In this document: one piece after another, positions 44,990-55,000 of the stretch
Layout: every line of letters starts with the position of its first letter
Position numbering within the stretch: the stretch's first letter is position 1
Source of the DNA: Cantharellus purpuraceus
Taxonomy: Eukaryota > Basidiomycota > Agaricomycetes > Cantharellales > Hydnaceae
DNA: 64,000 bases
Reading direction: 5' to 3'
Assembly: GCA_025174535.1 (NCBI GenBank)
Contig: JALBUN010000021.1
Location: 62,001 to 126,000 of the forward strand
Notes under the pieces: generated by a model
What the model was told of the DNA's origin: nothing
Seen by the model: the letters and a program-made list of their open reading frames with translations, nothing else
Databases searched by the model: none
Made by a program: the position numbers and the translations under genes

Positions 44990-45772
44990 AAGTACAGTGC
45001 ACGAAGCCCATTGAGTCTAGGAGACCATCAGAGATGGGTTGCAACTTCACCTATGCCTGCAACAGTTCGAAGAGTTCGGCCATAATAGGAGGACAGCCAC
45101 GGGAAGTCTTCGAAGAGCGCACGCTATTCAGTCGTGAAATATCCTCGTCATCATGATTATGATCTTTGGTGGCTGAGTCGAAACGAGGACTAGGCGAGTT
45201 TGTGAGGGAAGAAACAAGCGGCGGGAAGAAACTCTGCTGGGCCGAGGAGCTTTTCAAGGACAGTGCAAGTACACGTATAGTGCCGTGTTTCTTCTAAGAC
45301 ATGTTATTTATAGCGAGACGCTCTGGTGTATGATGGCATGGCCTGTGCCAGAATTGAAACACGCGATGCTGGATCTAGATTTGTCTAGTCTATAAGGGTA
45401 GCGGCAGTGCGTGTGGGAATGTGCACCTGTTGGAGCCGACGCTGATTGGGAAATGGAACTCAGCCAGAGGTTGACACTGATGATGACTGCCATACAAGTA
45501 AAGCCGTCCGCCATAAAAGAAATGTATGATGTCAGGATTCGTGCTTGGGGTAGAACTTGGATAATGTCATTGGCAGTAATCATGCTGAGGAGATGGCTGT
45601 CACTCTGCCAAAGTGTCATGAGTACTATGGGTGTAATCTTGTCGGACAGAACTCGGAGAATTCCTAGCGGTGAAGACGGGTTCTTGTCGTGCTTCTGCAG
45701 GCGCTGATACATGCCCGTTGATGTGGATATGCCAGTCAAGCCGGCGGAGGCTCTGAAGTGTGCAAGCGCCAC
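44990..45772 (-). other. Possible 3' part of another membrane-protein gene
   Basis: The minus frame 45772-45308 gives ITPIVLMTLWQSDSHLLSMI and ILTSYISFMADGFTCMAVII followed by SVNLWLSSI. These hydrophobic segments resemble the C-terminal helices of DUF6533-type proteins, and a possible donor CCAACAG/GTGCAC lies near 45428. A charged tail-like peptide (SPRFDSATKDHNHDDEDISR) follows at about 45190. The corresponding copy B region (49585-50045) is more decayed. A 5' part and start codon were not found. Confidence 0.3.
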
Positions 45773-46509
45773 ATTGTTCTTCTACTGGCTCTATGCAGGG
45801 GATGTGGGCCCAATTATCAAATAGATCTACTGATGGACACAATGGAAGAAGTCGAAGAGATCCGTGCGGATGTCAAGATCTAAGATTCGTGGAGATAGCT
45901 CGTGAGAACGAGTCCATGAATCCCATCCATATAATGCACTGTCCAAACCATTCCAACATCTATAACAACTAGCAGAGTACCCCTTCCTGCGGAAGGAGCG
46001 ATCTAAGTGGGCACACTATCAGTCCAAAAATGTATTGTTATATACATTTCTTCTACTGTGTTGACATCAGTCTACATGGTCTAATAAGTATATATGTGTA
46101 TCACTAGGATGGATACCAACTCACCTCAGTTGTGATTCAGACAACCGAGGGAAACTACCGTGATAAGCGCTTAGCTGTCTCGTCGATAGCGTCGGCGTCT
46201 ATGTATCGTGTCAGGATGAATCCCAACATACTGCACATCAGTGCCTTCTGACCCCACCGCGCTTGTGCCAACCACACTTCAAAGCAGTGACTGACTGACC
46301 ACCGGTTCGGCGCACTTTTCAACAGTACCCGCGGGACTGCAAGAGAAGTGACTGTTGCAGTGAGCAGCTGGTAAACTGTACTGTCCGTGTTCGAACTCGC
46401 CGTAGTAACTGAAGGAAGGGTTATATAAGTAACCAACAATCACAAGCCACACACAAGAGAATGAGAGCAGTCAATCAGTAGGAACAGTACATCTACAGGC
46501 GGTGGACTG
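45773..46509. other. Unique spacer between the duplication copies
   Basis: Not matched in copy B. A minus frame at 46155-46439 (LLKSAPNRWSVSHCFEVWLA) is short and without a recognised family. Nothing else is seen. Confidence 0.4.
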
Positions 46510-46576
46510 AGGTGGTGTCGTCGTCGGTCACGTGTGACGCATAACGCCCCTCCATCCTTTTTATTTCACTTGGTAC

Positions 46577-47378
46577 ATGATCGGACTGAAGGGAACGCTC
46601 AACGTGAGGAAACACTCACACACTGCCTCAACGTTTGTTGGTTTTTCTCAAAGGTCATCGACAACACCGGTGCGTTGGTGGCGGAGTGCGTGAATGCGCT
46701 GAAGCACAAGGTGAATAATGGGTTTGCGACTGTGGGAGATGAGGTTGTGGTTGTGGTGAACCGGGCACGGCCTGTTCCGGCGACGAATGCTAGCAGGTGA
46801 GGGGTATGGGTGTTTTTGGGGGTGATAGTCTGCGTCAATTGTACAAAGGCGCATGTGAGCAGCGGCTGGTCTGACGGGATGGCCAGTTCATGTTATCTTA
46901 TTCTCATTCTCATCATTTTCCGTATCCATGCTGATGCGTTGCGTTGCCTTCCCCAGCAATGCGATCAAAGTACGACGGGGGGATGTGCGAAGGGCAGTGG
47001 TGGTCCGGACAAAAAAGCCGGTCATGGCGGCCAGACGGGAGGTTCATCCGGTACGTCACACTATTTCGCATTCCCGGTCCACGTTGCTATCATCCACTTT
47101 CCCCCTTTTGGCGACGGTCGCCGTTTCTGCGGACGATCTACGTGACGCGCTTGGTTTTTTTTTATTTTTTATTTTATCAGGTTCGACGACTACGCGGCGG
47201 TGCTTTTGAACAACAAGCGTGAAATGCTGGGGACGCGGATAGGCGGTGTGGTGAGCGCTGACTTGCGCGTGAGAGGCTGGGGCAAAATCGTGAGCCTGGC
47301 ACCCAAGGTCAGTGCGACCACTTCATCATAGTGATGTCTGACGTGTCGTTCATGCTCTTTGGTACGTAGGTTGTATGA
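46577..47378 (+). pseudogene. Mitochondrial ribosomal protein uL14m, copy B (1-nt insertion in exon 3)
   Basis: Same five-exon plan as copy A: 46577-46603, 46654-46796, 46957-47050, 47181-47307, 47370-47378. All donors and acceptors are canonical, including the TATCAG/G acceptor that copy A has lost. Exons 2 and 4 encode [20 protein letters not shown] and [20 protein letters not shown]. In exon 3, copy A reads CCGGTCAGGCGGCCAGACGGG (VRRPDG) but copy B reads CCGGTCATGGCGGCC: one additional T, which shifts the frame right in the conserved RRPDG motif and leads to a stop in exon 4. If this base is an error, copy B would be the functional gene. As written it is broken. Confidence 0.8.
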
Positions 47379-47625
47379 CCCGCAATACAAAAAGAAATGT
47401 GTCGAGTCACCTCGTATACTGTGAGACTGGGCCGTCATGGGTACACCGCTATCAAGGCTACGTAACGGTTGGGATCCATCATGCAAGCCCGGTGATCGAA
47501 AGACGTGGGTGCAGTTGGCAGCGCATACTTGGCTGTTTGTGCCGTTGTACACGCAACGTCAAAAGCGAACGCTACCATATCTACAACAATCCAGATCCGT
47601 GCATAGTCCACCTTTATAGTGTTCA

Positions 47626-49360
47626 TCACACCATCACCGAGTCTATAGTATCCGGCCGTCGCCGCCGGATATTGATGACATTCATGTGGATGTCAGTGTC
47701 GTTCACGGAGAAGTCCATCATGCTCAGCGATGAAGGTGCAGCCAAATCTCTGAGGTTCAATACCATCCGGCAAGACTGGAACCAGGATCAGTGCGGAATT
47801 TTGCATCAAGGGGCTTTGACGCACTGCAATGGAGATTATGCACACGGCCCACCTGTCAAATGGATCGCGTTAGAGGAGTTAGGCACGTCGAAGACGGTGA
47901 CTTGCATCAAGGCGGCTTCCTGAAGGAGAAGCGATGCATATCTCTCTAGAAACGTGTTTAGTAGGTCTGCGCCTTTACTTTTGTTCAGCGGATAAGAGGG
48001 TTAGAAACAATGGCGTGGACGCACTCAAAATCCTAGTTTCAGAGTCTAGCTTCAGTCACGTGACGTCTATGTTTACCAAGTGAATTTACTTACACTAGGA
48101 AGTATAGGGCTCCGTCTCTGAGCTCCAGTCAGCGGACATGCGCACATGATGGGCATACACTTTACCTGAAGAAAATGTTCACCATTGGTGTTAAGCGGAA
48201 GCCAAAGTCTTGGACGAATCCAACTAGTTTATAGAGTGTGATGGTGACGCAGATGGCTACACTCGGTGCGATGAGTTTAGGACAAGGCGTATGGATGGGG
48301 AGCGTACCCTGGAATCCTGACGCCACTCCCCTGTGAGCAGCAGTCAATACGACACCTATAAGTTGTGTTAAATGCACACACCAGAAGCTGAGGGCTAGTT
48401 TATAGATTGGGATGCGTAGCGAAAGACAGCCCGTGAAGACGCCAGGCAGGAAATTGGGTATGGCGTTGAACTCTCTGAGTGCCATTGCGGGTAATACCAC
48501 GCCACACTGCTCGTCGTGTGAGGTGAGAGGGTGGAGGGTGGGATACAGGTATATACTCACGCTCGTCTCGGCTGATTGATGGATGAGGGTGAGTTATGGG
48601 GATGACGGGGATGCAAGGATATATGTACCTAGCCAAAGGAGGAATAGAAATACCCCCACTGTGGTGTTGATTGAGCGAGTGTACATGGGGAGAGAGAGGC
48701 GGCACGTACTCTTCTTACGACGCTCGTATATGGCAAATATACGAATCACGATGAGGGCATCCGTCACCGGTAGAAACGACCATGCTCCCCTTGAAATGCT
48801 CAGGGCATGGAACGGTGAGCGACGAGGGTGGGCTCACCAGATTTCAAAGAGAATATAGTGGTTACAGCTGGGAGACGTTCAGCAGAGTGTACTATACAAT
48901 GCAGCATAGGCTCGTACAACTAAAATGATCATCAGTGGTGGGGTGAGGGGTGGGCGGACATGTCTTACGGGTTGGCTCAAATACGGATTGGTTAGGACTG
49001 CACGAGGTGAATTGCATGGCCCTGAGCTCCCGAGATGCACACTCACCAAAGGCGTTCGTGAGGAGGTATATCAACGGAGGGTATCTAGCCAGAATATAGA
49101 GAACCTTGACCAAGGACCAACGCGACCTGATATAACTTTAGAACCCCAGCGTGGCAATTGGAGGCATGCACGCTCACCGCCAAATGTGCGTGAGTTCTTG
49201 GTTGGCGGTGATGACGGTTTCGAATGTGAGCAGGGCTGCCGCCGCCACTGTGTACAGGTTTAGCACTGTGAACATCTGGGTGTGTGGGTGTACCTGTGTT
49301 GAAGTTGGCGATTTGCATCTGTCGCACGAGTTGGGCGATGGAGAGGTGGGCTTCTGACAT
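47626..49360 (-). CDS. DUF6533-domain membrane protein, copy B
   Basis: Paralogue of the copy A gene, start at 49360 (MSEAHLSIAQLVRQMQIANF). DUF6533 domain exons: AAAALLTFETVITANQELTH and RSRWSLVKVLYILARYPPLI, joined by GTGAGC..ATCAG. The C-terminal half is open in one long frame 48560-48162: IPNFLPGVFTGCLSLRIPIY, ALSFWCVHLTQLIGVV, LIAPSVAICVTITLYKLVGF, VQDFGFRLTPMVNIFFR. Then come a small exon RDGALYFL (near 48105) and the last exon RMVLNLRDLAAPSSLSMMDF, stop at 47626. The 10-nt insertion of copy A is absent, so this copy may be functional. Not every exon in the 48600-49000 part was resolved. Function unknown; predicted integral membrane protein. Confidence 0.6.
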
Positions 49361-50059
49361 TTTGGAGAGGACGACGCTCTAAGCTCTCGTGGGTTTGACA
49401 GGGCAAGTATAAATACTGAGGAGAGAGGGCAGGGCCGCACGTCGGTGGCTTGGTTGACAAGTGTAGTGTCTGGACGTGGAACAAAGATGGGAGCGTTTTT
49501 GGTAAAGATCGGCGCTTCGACATGCAGTGCGGTGCAAATCATCAGAGACGGGTGTGATATGCTTGAAACCGTTTCAATAGGTCAGTCAGAGGGTGATATT
49601 CAGTCGGGAAATCCCCATCATCGTGATTCTGGTCTCCGCGTGTGGGTGGCTGAGTCGAAGGCCGGAACATGCGAGTTTGCGAGGGACAGGCGGCGGGCTA
49701 TCATGATTGGACCGTGCAAGTACATGTATGATGGCATAGCCTCGTGCCACCATTGAAATCCGCAATGCCGGATCTAGAGTTGTGATCCCGGGCAGCCTAT
49801 GAGTGGAGCAGCAGAGTGCCAAGTGTGGGAATACGGACCTGTGCGCCGATGCTGAATTTGAAATGTGACTCGGCCAAGAGATTGACACTGATGGTGGCTG
49901 CCGTATAAGTACAGTCGTCCACCGTGGGGTATTGAATGATGTCAGGATTTTGCGATGGTGATCAGTCTCAAAGGGGTGTGTGCATGCCAAGGAACATCTC
50001 GTCGTGCTTCGGCAGGAGCCCGGTGCATGCCGTTGATGCCATAACAAAGTTCAAACTAT

Positions 50060-50225
50060 TGACCCTGGGATAATGCATATAGCATGAGCAATGCCTCGTA
50101 GTCAACAGTAGGTTGTTGGTGGCGTATGTTAAAACTTCTGATGCTTGAGTCCCCACGCGCAGTGTCCGGTGCCTGGGCGGTAGCTACACTCGTCCATAGA
50201 ATAAGCCCTGTATCAGTTTCTGTCA
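50060..50225 (-). repeat. Copia 3' LTR (left copy)
   Basis: Begins TGACCCTGGGATAATG and ends GTTTCTGTCA. It shares CCTCGTAG..TCAACAGTAGGTTG, GTATGTTAAAACTTCTGATG, GTCCCCACGCGCAGTGTC and GCCTGGGCGGTAG with the right LTR. It lacks about 36 bases present in the right LTR. A short purine run (GTGGGAG on the minus strand, 50226-50232) adjoins it as a polypurine tract. Confidence 0.85.
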
Positions 50226-50265
50226 CTCCCACTCGAGCCAAGTCATAGTCCCATGGCGCGCACGA

Positions 50266-50960
50266 ACTTTCAGTGCTTTTCGTGGCTCAACGCCTTGGTC
50301 AATACATCGGCGACTGTGTCTTCGGTGGGCACGTATCGCACGATTACCTCTCCCGTGGCCACCAAATCATCACGGAGGTAATGGTATTTGCGTTGTATGT
50401 GCTTCGTTCCAGCACGTAATTGTGCATCCCGGCTCAACAATATCGCAGCTTGGTTATCGCATGATAGAGGGGTTGGGCCCCTCTGAACGTGTCCCAATTC
50501 CGAGAAGAAGGCAGGCAATATGTTGACCAGCATTGCTGAGACCTATGTACTCAGATTTGGTGCTGGACAGTGCCACCATTGACTGGCGCTTACTTGCCCA
50601 TCCTATAGCCCCTCTGTTGCTGCTGAAACATAGCCGGATGTGGACCGAGAGGTGTCTGGGTCCCCGGACCAATTCGCATCAGTGTATCCGTACAAGTTCA
50701 TACCCATGGAAGCATCAGAACCGTCAAACTTGAGTTCCATGTCCCATGTGGCTTTCAAATATCTTAACATGCGCTTTACCAGTTCCCAGTGACATGCCTT
50801 TGGGTTAGCACTATAATACCCAAGATGCCATGCCAGGGGATGAGACTGCTGACACCTCACATTCCCAACCTGCCTGAACCGAGGGGATCTGCAGGTCCAC
50901 CTGAGAACTGCAAAGAGCAGATTGAAATCACAACTATGAGAGGGCATGGGAGGCACATGA
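50266..50960 (-). pseudogene. Copia reverse transcriptase C-terminus and RNase H, frameshifted
   Basis: Motifs of Ty1/copia Pol, split over three frames: HWELVKRMLRYLKATWDMEL and YGYTDANWSGDPDTSRSTSG (about 50603-50850), then WASKRQSMVALSSTKSEYIG (about 50540-50610), then CDNQAAILLSRD, RAGTKHIQRKYHYLRD and VRYVPTEDTVADVLTKAL (50270-50480). The RNase H acidic positions (D in YTDA, E in KSEY, D in CDNQ) are visible. Frame changes make it non-functional. Confidence 0.85.
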
Positions 50961-51199
50961 ACAATGGCTGAGAGAAAGATGTCAGCTTAGGATCACCAAA
51001 ACAACCAAACAGCAAGGGGGCATGGACCACAGTGAGATGCACTTTGTAGGCATTGCAAGCACTGGACTGAAAGGGGCCAGAACACTGAATCATGTGTTCA
51101 TTTGCTCTACATAGGTATAGAAGGCATTTATTCCAACATTGGCTTTTTCATGGAGTTTGGTGGTGCAATCAAGGAGCTTCTTGGACATGTCTTGGTTGT

Positions 51200-51445
51200 A
51201 GACTTTAGTATTTGATCACAGATATGCTCAGCAATAATGCCTTTGCATCATGTAATTCCCAGCTGGTGCTGCTGTTGGCTTTGGCTTGGATCCATCTGCT
51301 ACACCATAGACCTTTCTCAGTTTTGCTTTTATTTGCAGCTTCCATATTTGATAGTTCTCTGGGCCTTGTAGGACCGGGCAGTTCATAGTGATGGATTTGG
51401 GCATCACCATGCTTCATGAGGGTTCTTTTCTGTCTTCTAAGCACC
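51200..51445 (-). pseudogene. Copia gag N-terminal fragment
   Basis: Minus-strand peptides HYELPGPTRPRELSN and, in a neighbouring frame, GPENYQIWKLQIKAKLRKVY and DGSKPKPTAAPAGNY. The NYxxWKxxIKAxL pattern is typical of the start of copia gag. It is truncated where internal deletion joins it to downstream sequence. Confidence 0.6.
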
Positions 51446-51460
51446 GCTGGGGCCCATAAC
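51440..51460 (-). other. Putative copia primer-binding site (half initiator-Met tRNA type)
   Basis: Directly inside the right (5') LTR the plus strand reads AGCACCGCTGGGGCCCATAAC. This resembles the D-arm-to-anticodon part of eukaryotic initiator tRNA-Met (GGGCCCATAAC spans the anticodon stem and loop). Copia-type elements are known to prime with a cleaved 5' half of that tRNA, and the position is right. Confidence 0.5.
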
Positions 51461-51463
51461 TAT

Positions 51464-51656
51464 TGACCCTGGGATAATGTGTACAGCGTGAGTGATGCCT
51501 CGTAGCAACAATGTCAACAGTAGGTTGCTGGTGGAGTATGTTAAAACTTCTGATGCTTATATAATCGCCCTAATCAACATTTTGTAAATACAGAGTCCCC
51601 ACGCGCAGTGTCGGGCGCCTGGGCGGTAGTCGTTCATAGAAACCAAGTTTCTGCCA
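51464..51656 (-). repeat. Copia 5' LTR (right copy)
   Basis: Begins TGACCCTGGGATAATG and ends GTTTCTGCCA. It contains the TTATATAATCGCCC segment (about 51556-51569), absent from the left LTR, which on the element's strand supplies a TATA-like box. The LTRs differ at several more positions, so the insertion is not very recent. Confidence 0.85.
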
Positions 51657-52043
51657 GCGCGCAGGCTCTTAGGAGCTCCTCATATTTACTGAACCAACAT
51701 GTGGCAACCAGTGGAGTTTATTGACCGGTTGCTACGTCCAAAAAAGGCGAACGTCAGTCCAAGACAGGCAGGCGTTAAACTCGGCTAGGCAAACTCATTG
51801 GCAAACGCCGCGATGGAGAATGTGACTTTCATTTCTGGTGATCGGGAGCGACCGTATGTTTCGGACAGCTTCTTTCAGAGGTTGGTGCCTTGGTCACCTG
51901 AGCTGGCAAGATTTGGCCTGATTCTGACAAAAAGACAACACAGCAGCAACGCTCGGTCCTCGTGCGGAGCTTGAACTCTGTCCTTCCATAATCCTGCTTC
52001 ACCGTTGCCCACATTGAGCTAACACTTGTACTCGCTGTCGGGC
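51657..52043. other. Upstream region of the histidine kinase gene
   Basis: About 390 bases between the copia LTR and the kinase start codon. CT-rich patches occur near 51960-52015. No clear TATA box or operator is recognised. The LTR end is close enough that it may supply or disturb promoter elements. Confidence 0.4.
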
Positions 52044-55000
52044 ATGGCGCCCAGCTTGAATCACCCATTTCTTTCTCATCTCGTCGCCGTCTTGTCCGTC
52101 TATGAGCTAGGCCCTACATCCACCCCGCTGCCAAGGTATGATGGTCCCCGAGATTGGCAGACAGATGCCATCGAGCGCAGTCTCGCCAACGTCGCCCGGA
52201 GGATGCACACTGCGGAGGACCAGCTCGGCAACATCAAGGCCAACAACAATGCCGGCCCCGACACCAAGAAACGCAGAAGCGGCGGCGACGCTCCGATAAC
52301 ACCCACCTCCATCGACGAGGCGCCCCGCGCCCTCAACGGCAACGCTCATGTCGACCAAGCCTGCTCACCCGAATCAGAGAATGATGATACCCCCGTGCCC
52401 AAAGCCTCCCCCATGTCCATCTGTCTCGACAACCTACCGCCTATCGCCGATCCATCTGCAAAGACAGTCGTCCCGGCCTCTGCGCCAGCCAACAGCTCCC
52501 AGGTCGCAGAATACTTTTGTCCAACATGCGGTCGCGCTGCAGGCCGCAGATCCAACTCTGGTCTCGCCATCAGTCCCTCCGGAAGTCCCCTCGTTGTCCC
52601 CCCTGGCCCGCTCAGCGCTGCCGCTTTCGAAAGCGGCATGAGCGCCGTCGAGGAGCTGAAATTGCTCAAGGCACAGGTTCAGGATGTCGCCCGCGTGTGC
52701 AAGGTATGCTCTACGCTCCACTTTTCTTCATTCACTCCACATGTCTCATATTCATGGATCAGGCCGTCGCTCTCGGCGACCTGTCCCAGAAGATTACGGT
52801 CCCCGTGCAAGGTGTTGTCATGGTGCAGCTCAAAGATGTTATCAATACCATGGTGGATAAACTCGGTCAGTTTGCAAAAGAGGTCACTCGCGTCAGTCAG
52901 GAAGTCGGATCGGAAGGGTGAGCATGCACTGGCAGTCCTTGATCGTGCGCGCTCATCACATTTCAAGGAAACTCGGAGGACAAGCGCTCGTGCTCGATGT
53001 CGACGGCACATGGCGCGAACTCACCAACGTCGTCAACGTTCTTGCCGAAAACCTAACGAACCAAGTACGCTCCATCGCTGCAGTCACCAAGGCCGTCGCA
53101 CGGGGAGACCTGTCCAAACAAATCGAGGTCGATGCAAACGGCGAGATTCTGGATCTCAAGACCACCGTGAACGGCATGGTGTTGCAATTACGCACGCTGG
53201 CGGCAGAGGTTACTCGTGTCACGCTCGAGGTCGGTTCGCAGGGCAAACTTGGCGGGATGGCTGAGGTCCCGCTCGTGGAGGGAGTTTGGCGCGAGCTCAC
53301 CTACAATGTCAACCAAATGTGCAGTAATCTGACCAATCAGGTACGGTCGATCGCGATCGTGACGACGGCCGTGGCACAGGGCAATTTGACGCAAAAGGTC
53401 GAGATTCAGGTGCGCTGCCGTCGTGGTGTGCCGTGTGCTTTATCGGTTGAGTTGACCTGTTTTCTTTTCGTGTGTTAGGTGGAGGGCGAGATGGCAACGT
53501 TGAAGGACACGGTTAACAAGATGGTGGACCAGTTAAGTACGTTTGCAAGCGAGGTGACGCGGGTGGCGCTCGAAGTCGGTACGGAGGGTATTCTCGGCGG
53601 GCAAGCTGTTGTCGCCGACGTTCAGGGCACATGGGCCGATCTCACGCGGAATGTCAACGTAGGTGTCTTCCTATTCTCATATAACATGCTTGCTCACTCT
53701 CGTTTATGCTTTCTTTGATGTTCAGAATATGGCGACAAACTTGACAAATCAAGTGCGTTCTATTGCGGAGGTGACCAAGGCCGTGGCACAGGGCGACCTC
53801 ACCAAGACGGTGAATGTCGATGTGCAGGGGGAGATGTTGGATCTCAAGATGACCGTCAATTCGATGGTGCGGCAGTTGGCGACGCTGGCGCAGGAGGTAT
53901 GTTGGTCAGCGTTGTTGCGCGTTGATTGTGTGGTGACGAGGGTTTTGGTTGGGGTTTTAGGTGACTAGGGTGTCGTTGGAGGTGGGGACGGAGGGTATCT
54001 TGGGTGGCCAAGCTGTCGTAGCCGATGTGGAGGGGACGTGGAAGGTACCGTTTTGGGGGTTTGGTTCTACGCTGTGAAATGGAGGCTGATGGTGTTGTTC
54101 TTTCTTTAGATCCTTACTGATAACGTGCGTGCCGTTGTTTGTTCTTTTGGGTGTAATTCATGTGTTTTGGGTGCTTGTAGGTGAACCTGATGGTATGTAT
54201 CTGACTCGAGTGCTGGAGAGCGTCTTTGACGAGTATGTTCGTCTGTAGGCCATGAACCTGACGAACCAGGTGCGCTCTATCGCTGAGGTGACCAAGGCCG
54301 TGGCACAAGGCAACCTGAGCAAAAAGATTGAGGTGGATGTGCGGGGTGAGATTCTGGAGCTCAAGGTGCGACAGCTTGATGACGTGACGGTGTTGGGTTT
54401 TGGTTGCTAAAGTTGCGTTGCCATCGGCTAGGAAACTGTGAATGGCATGACGGAGAGTTTGAGTGTGTTTGCGGATGAAGTGACGAGGTGAGTGTATAGA
54501 GGTTTTGGAGTGTGTGAGTGATGTGCTGAGGTGTGTGGTGTGCGTGTGTGTGTGAAAGGGTGGCTCGCGAGGTGGGGACAGAAGGCCGTTTGGGTGCGCA
54601 GGCGTCTGTCCCCAATGTGGGTGGAACGTGGAAGGTGCGTTTTTGGATCGTGTTGGTGACGTACGTGACCTAACGGTAGATGGGGGGTGGGGATAGGTGT
54701 TGACGGATAATGTGAATGTGATGGCTACGAATGTGAGTGGGAGGAGGGGGGAGGACATTGTGTGCTGTTTTGTTGATCGATTGGATAGTTGACGCTGCAA
54801 GTGCGCGGGATAGCCAAAGCTACGGTAGGTCTTGCTCCGTTCAGCGTCTTGCTTTTTGATTCCAGCGTTCTGTCGTTCTTAGACGGCCGTCGCTAGAGGT
54901 GACCTAACAAAGAAAGTCGTTGGCGTCTCGGTTTCGGGAGAAATCCTGGATCTCGTTAATACCATCAACGACATGGTGGACCAGCTAGCCTTCTTTGCGG

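Larger units (their letters stand above)
41860..45725. repeat. Segmental duplication, copy A (uL14m + DUF6533 block)
   Basis: Aligns by eye to 46510-50045 in the same orientation, from the GTCGGTCACGTG / CATAACGCCCCTCCATCC strings to TCGTGCTTCNGCAGG..CATGCCGTTGATG. Both copies hold the same two divergently placed coding strands with introns, so this is a genomic tandem duplication. Copies differ by scattered substitutions and small indels, with about 750 bp of unique DNA between them. Confidence 0.85.
46510..50045. repeat. Segmental duplication, copy B (uL14m + DUF6533 block)
   Basis: Second copy of the 41860-45725 block, same orientation. It is about 330 bp shorter because of several indels, mainly in the right third. 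Its right end abuts the left LTR of the copia remnant (50060) within about 15 bases, so the element lies at or near the duplication boundary. Confidence 0.85.
50060..51656 (-). mobile_element. Internally deleted Ty1/copia retrotransposon
   Basis: Minus-strand element bounded by two LTRs, with only the start of gag and the end of reverse transcriptase/RNase H left between them. Protease, integrase and most of the reverse transcriptase are missing. No 5-bp target duplication is visible (ACTAT on the left, GCGCG on the right), as expected if the element was rearranged or recombined after insertion. It sits about 390 bp upstream of the histidine kinase start codon. Confidence 0.85.

Noticed and set aside
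52026..52043. Upstream extension of the histidine kinase to a TTG codon
   Set aside because: TTG is not a normal nuclear start in fungi; the ATG at 52044 begins the plausible protein.
52763..53264. Continuation of the first kinase frame through the intron, giving Arg-rich peptide
   Set aside because: The frame after 52703 is an intron read-through; the HAMP motifs are only in frame after splicing.
54114..54800. 228-codon minus-strand open frame opposite the kinase
   Set aside because: Antisense shadow of HAMP exons and introns, Ser/Thr/His-rich with no domain.
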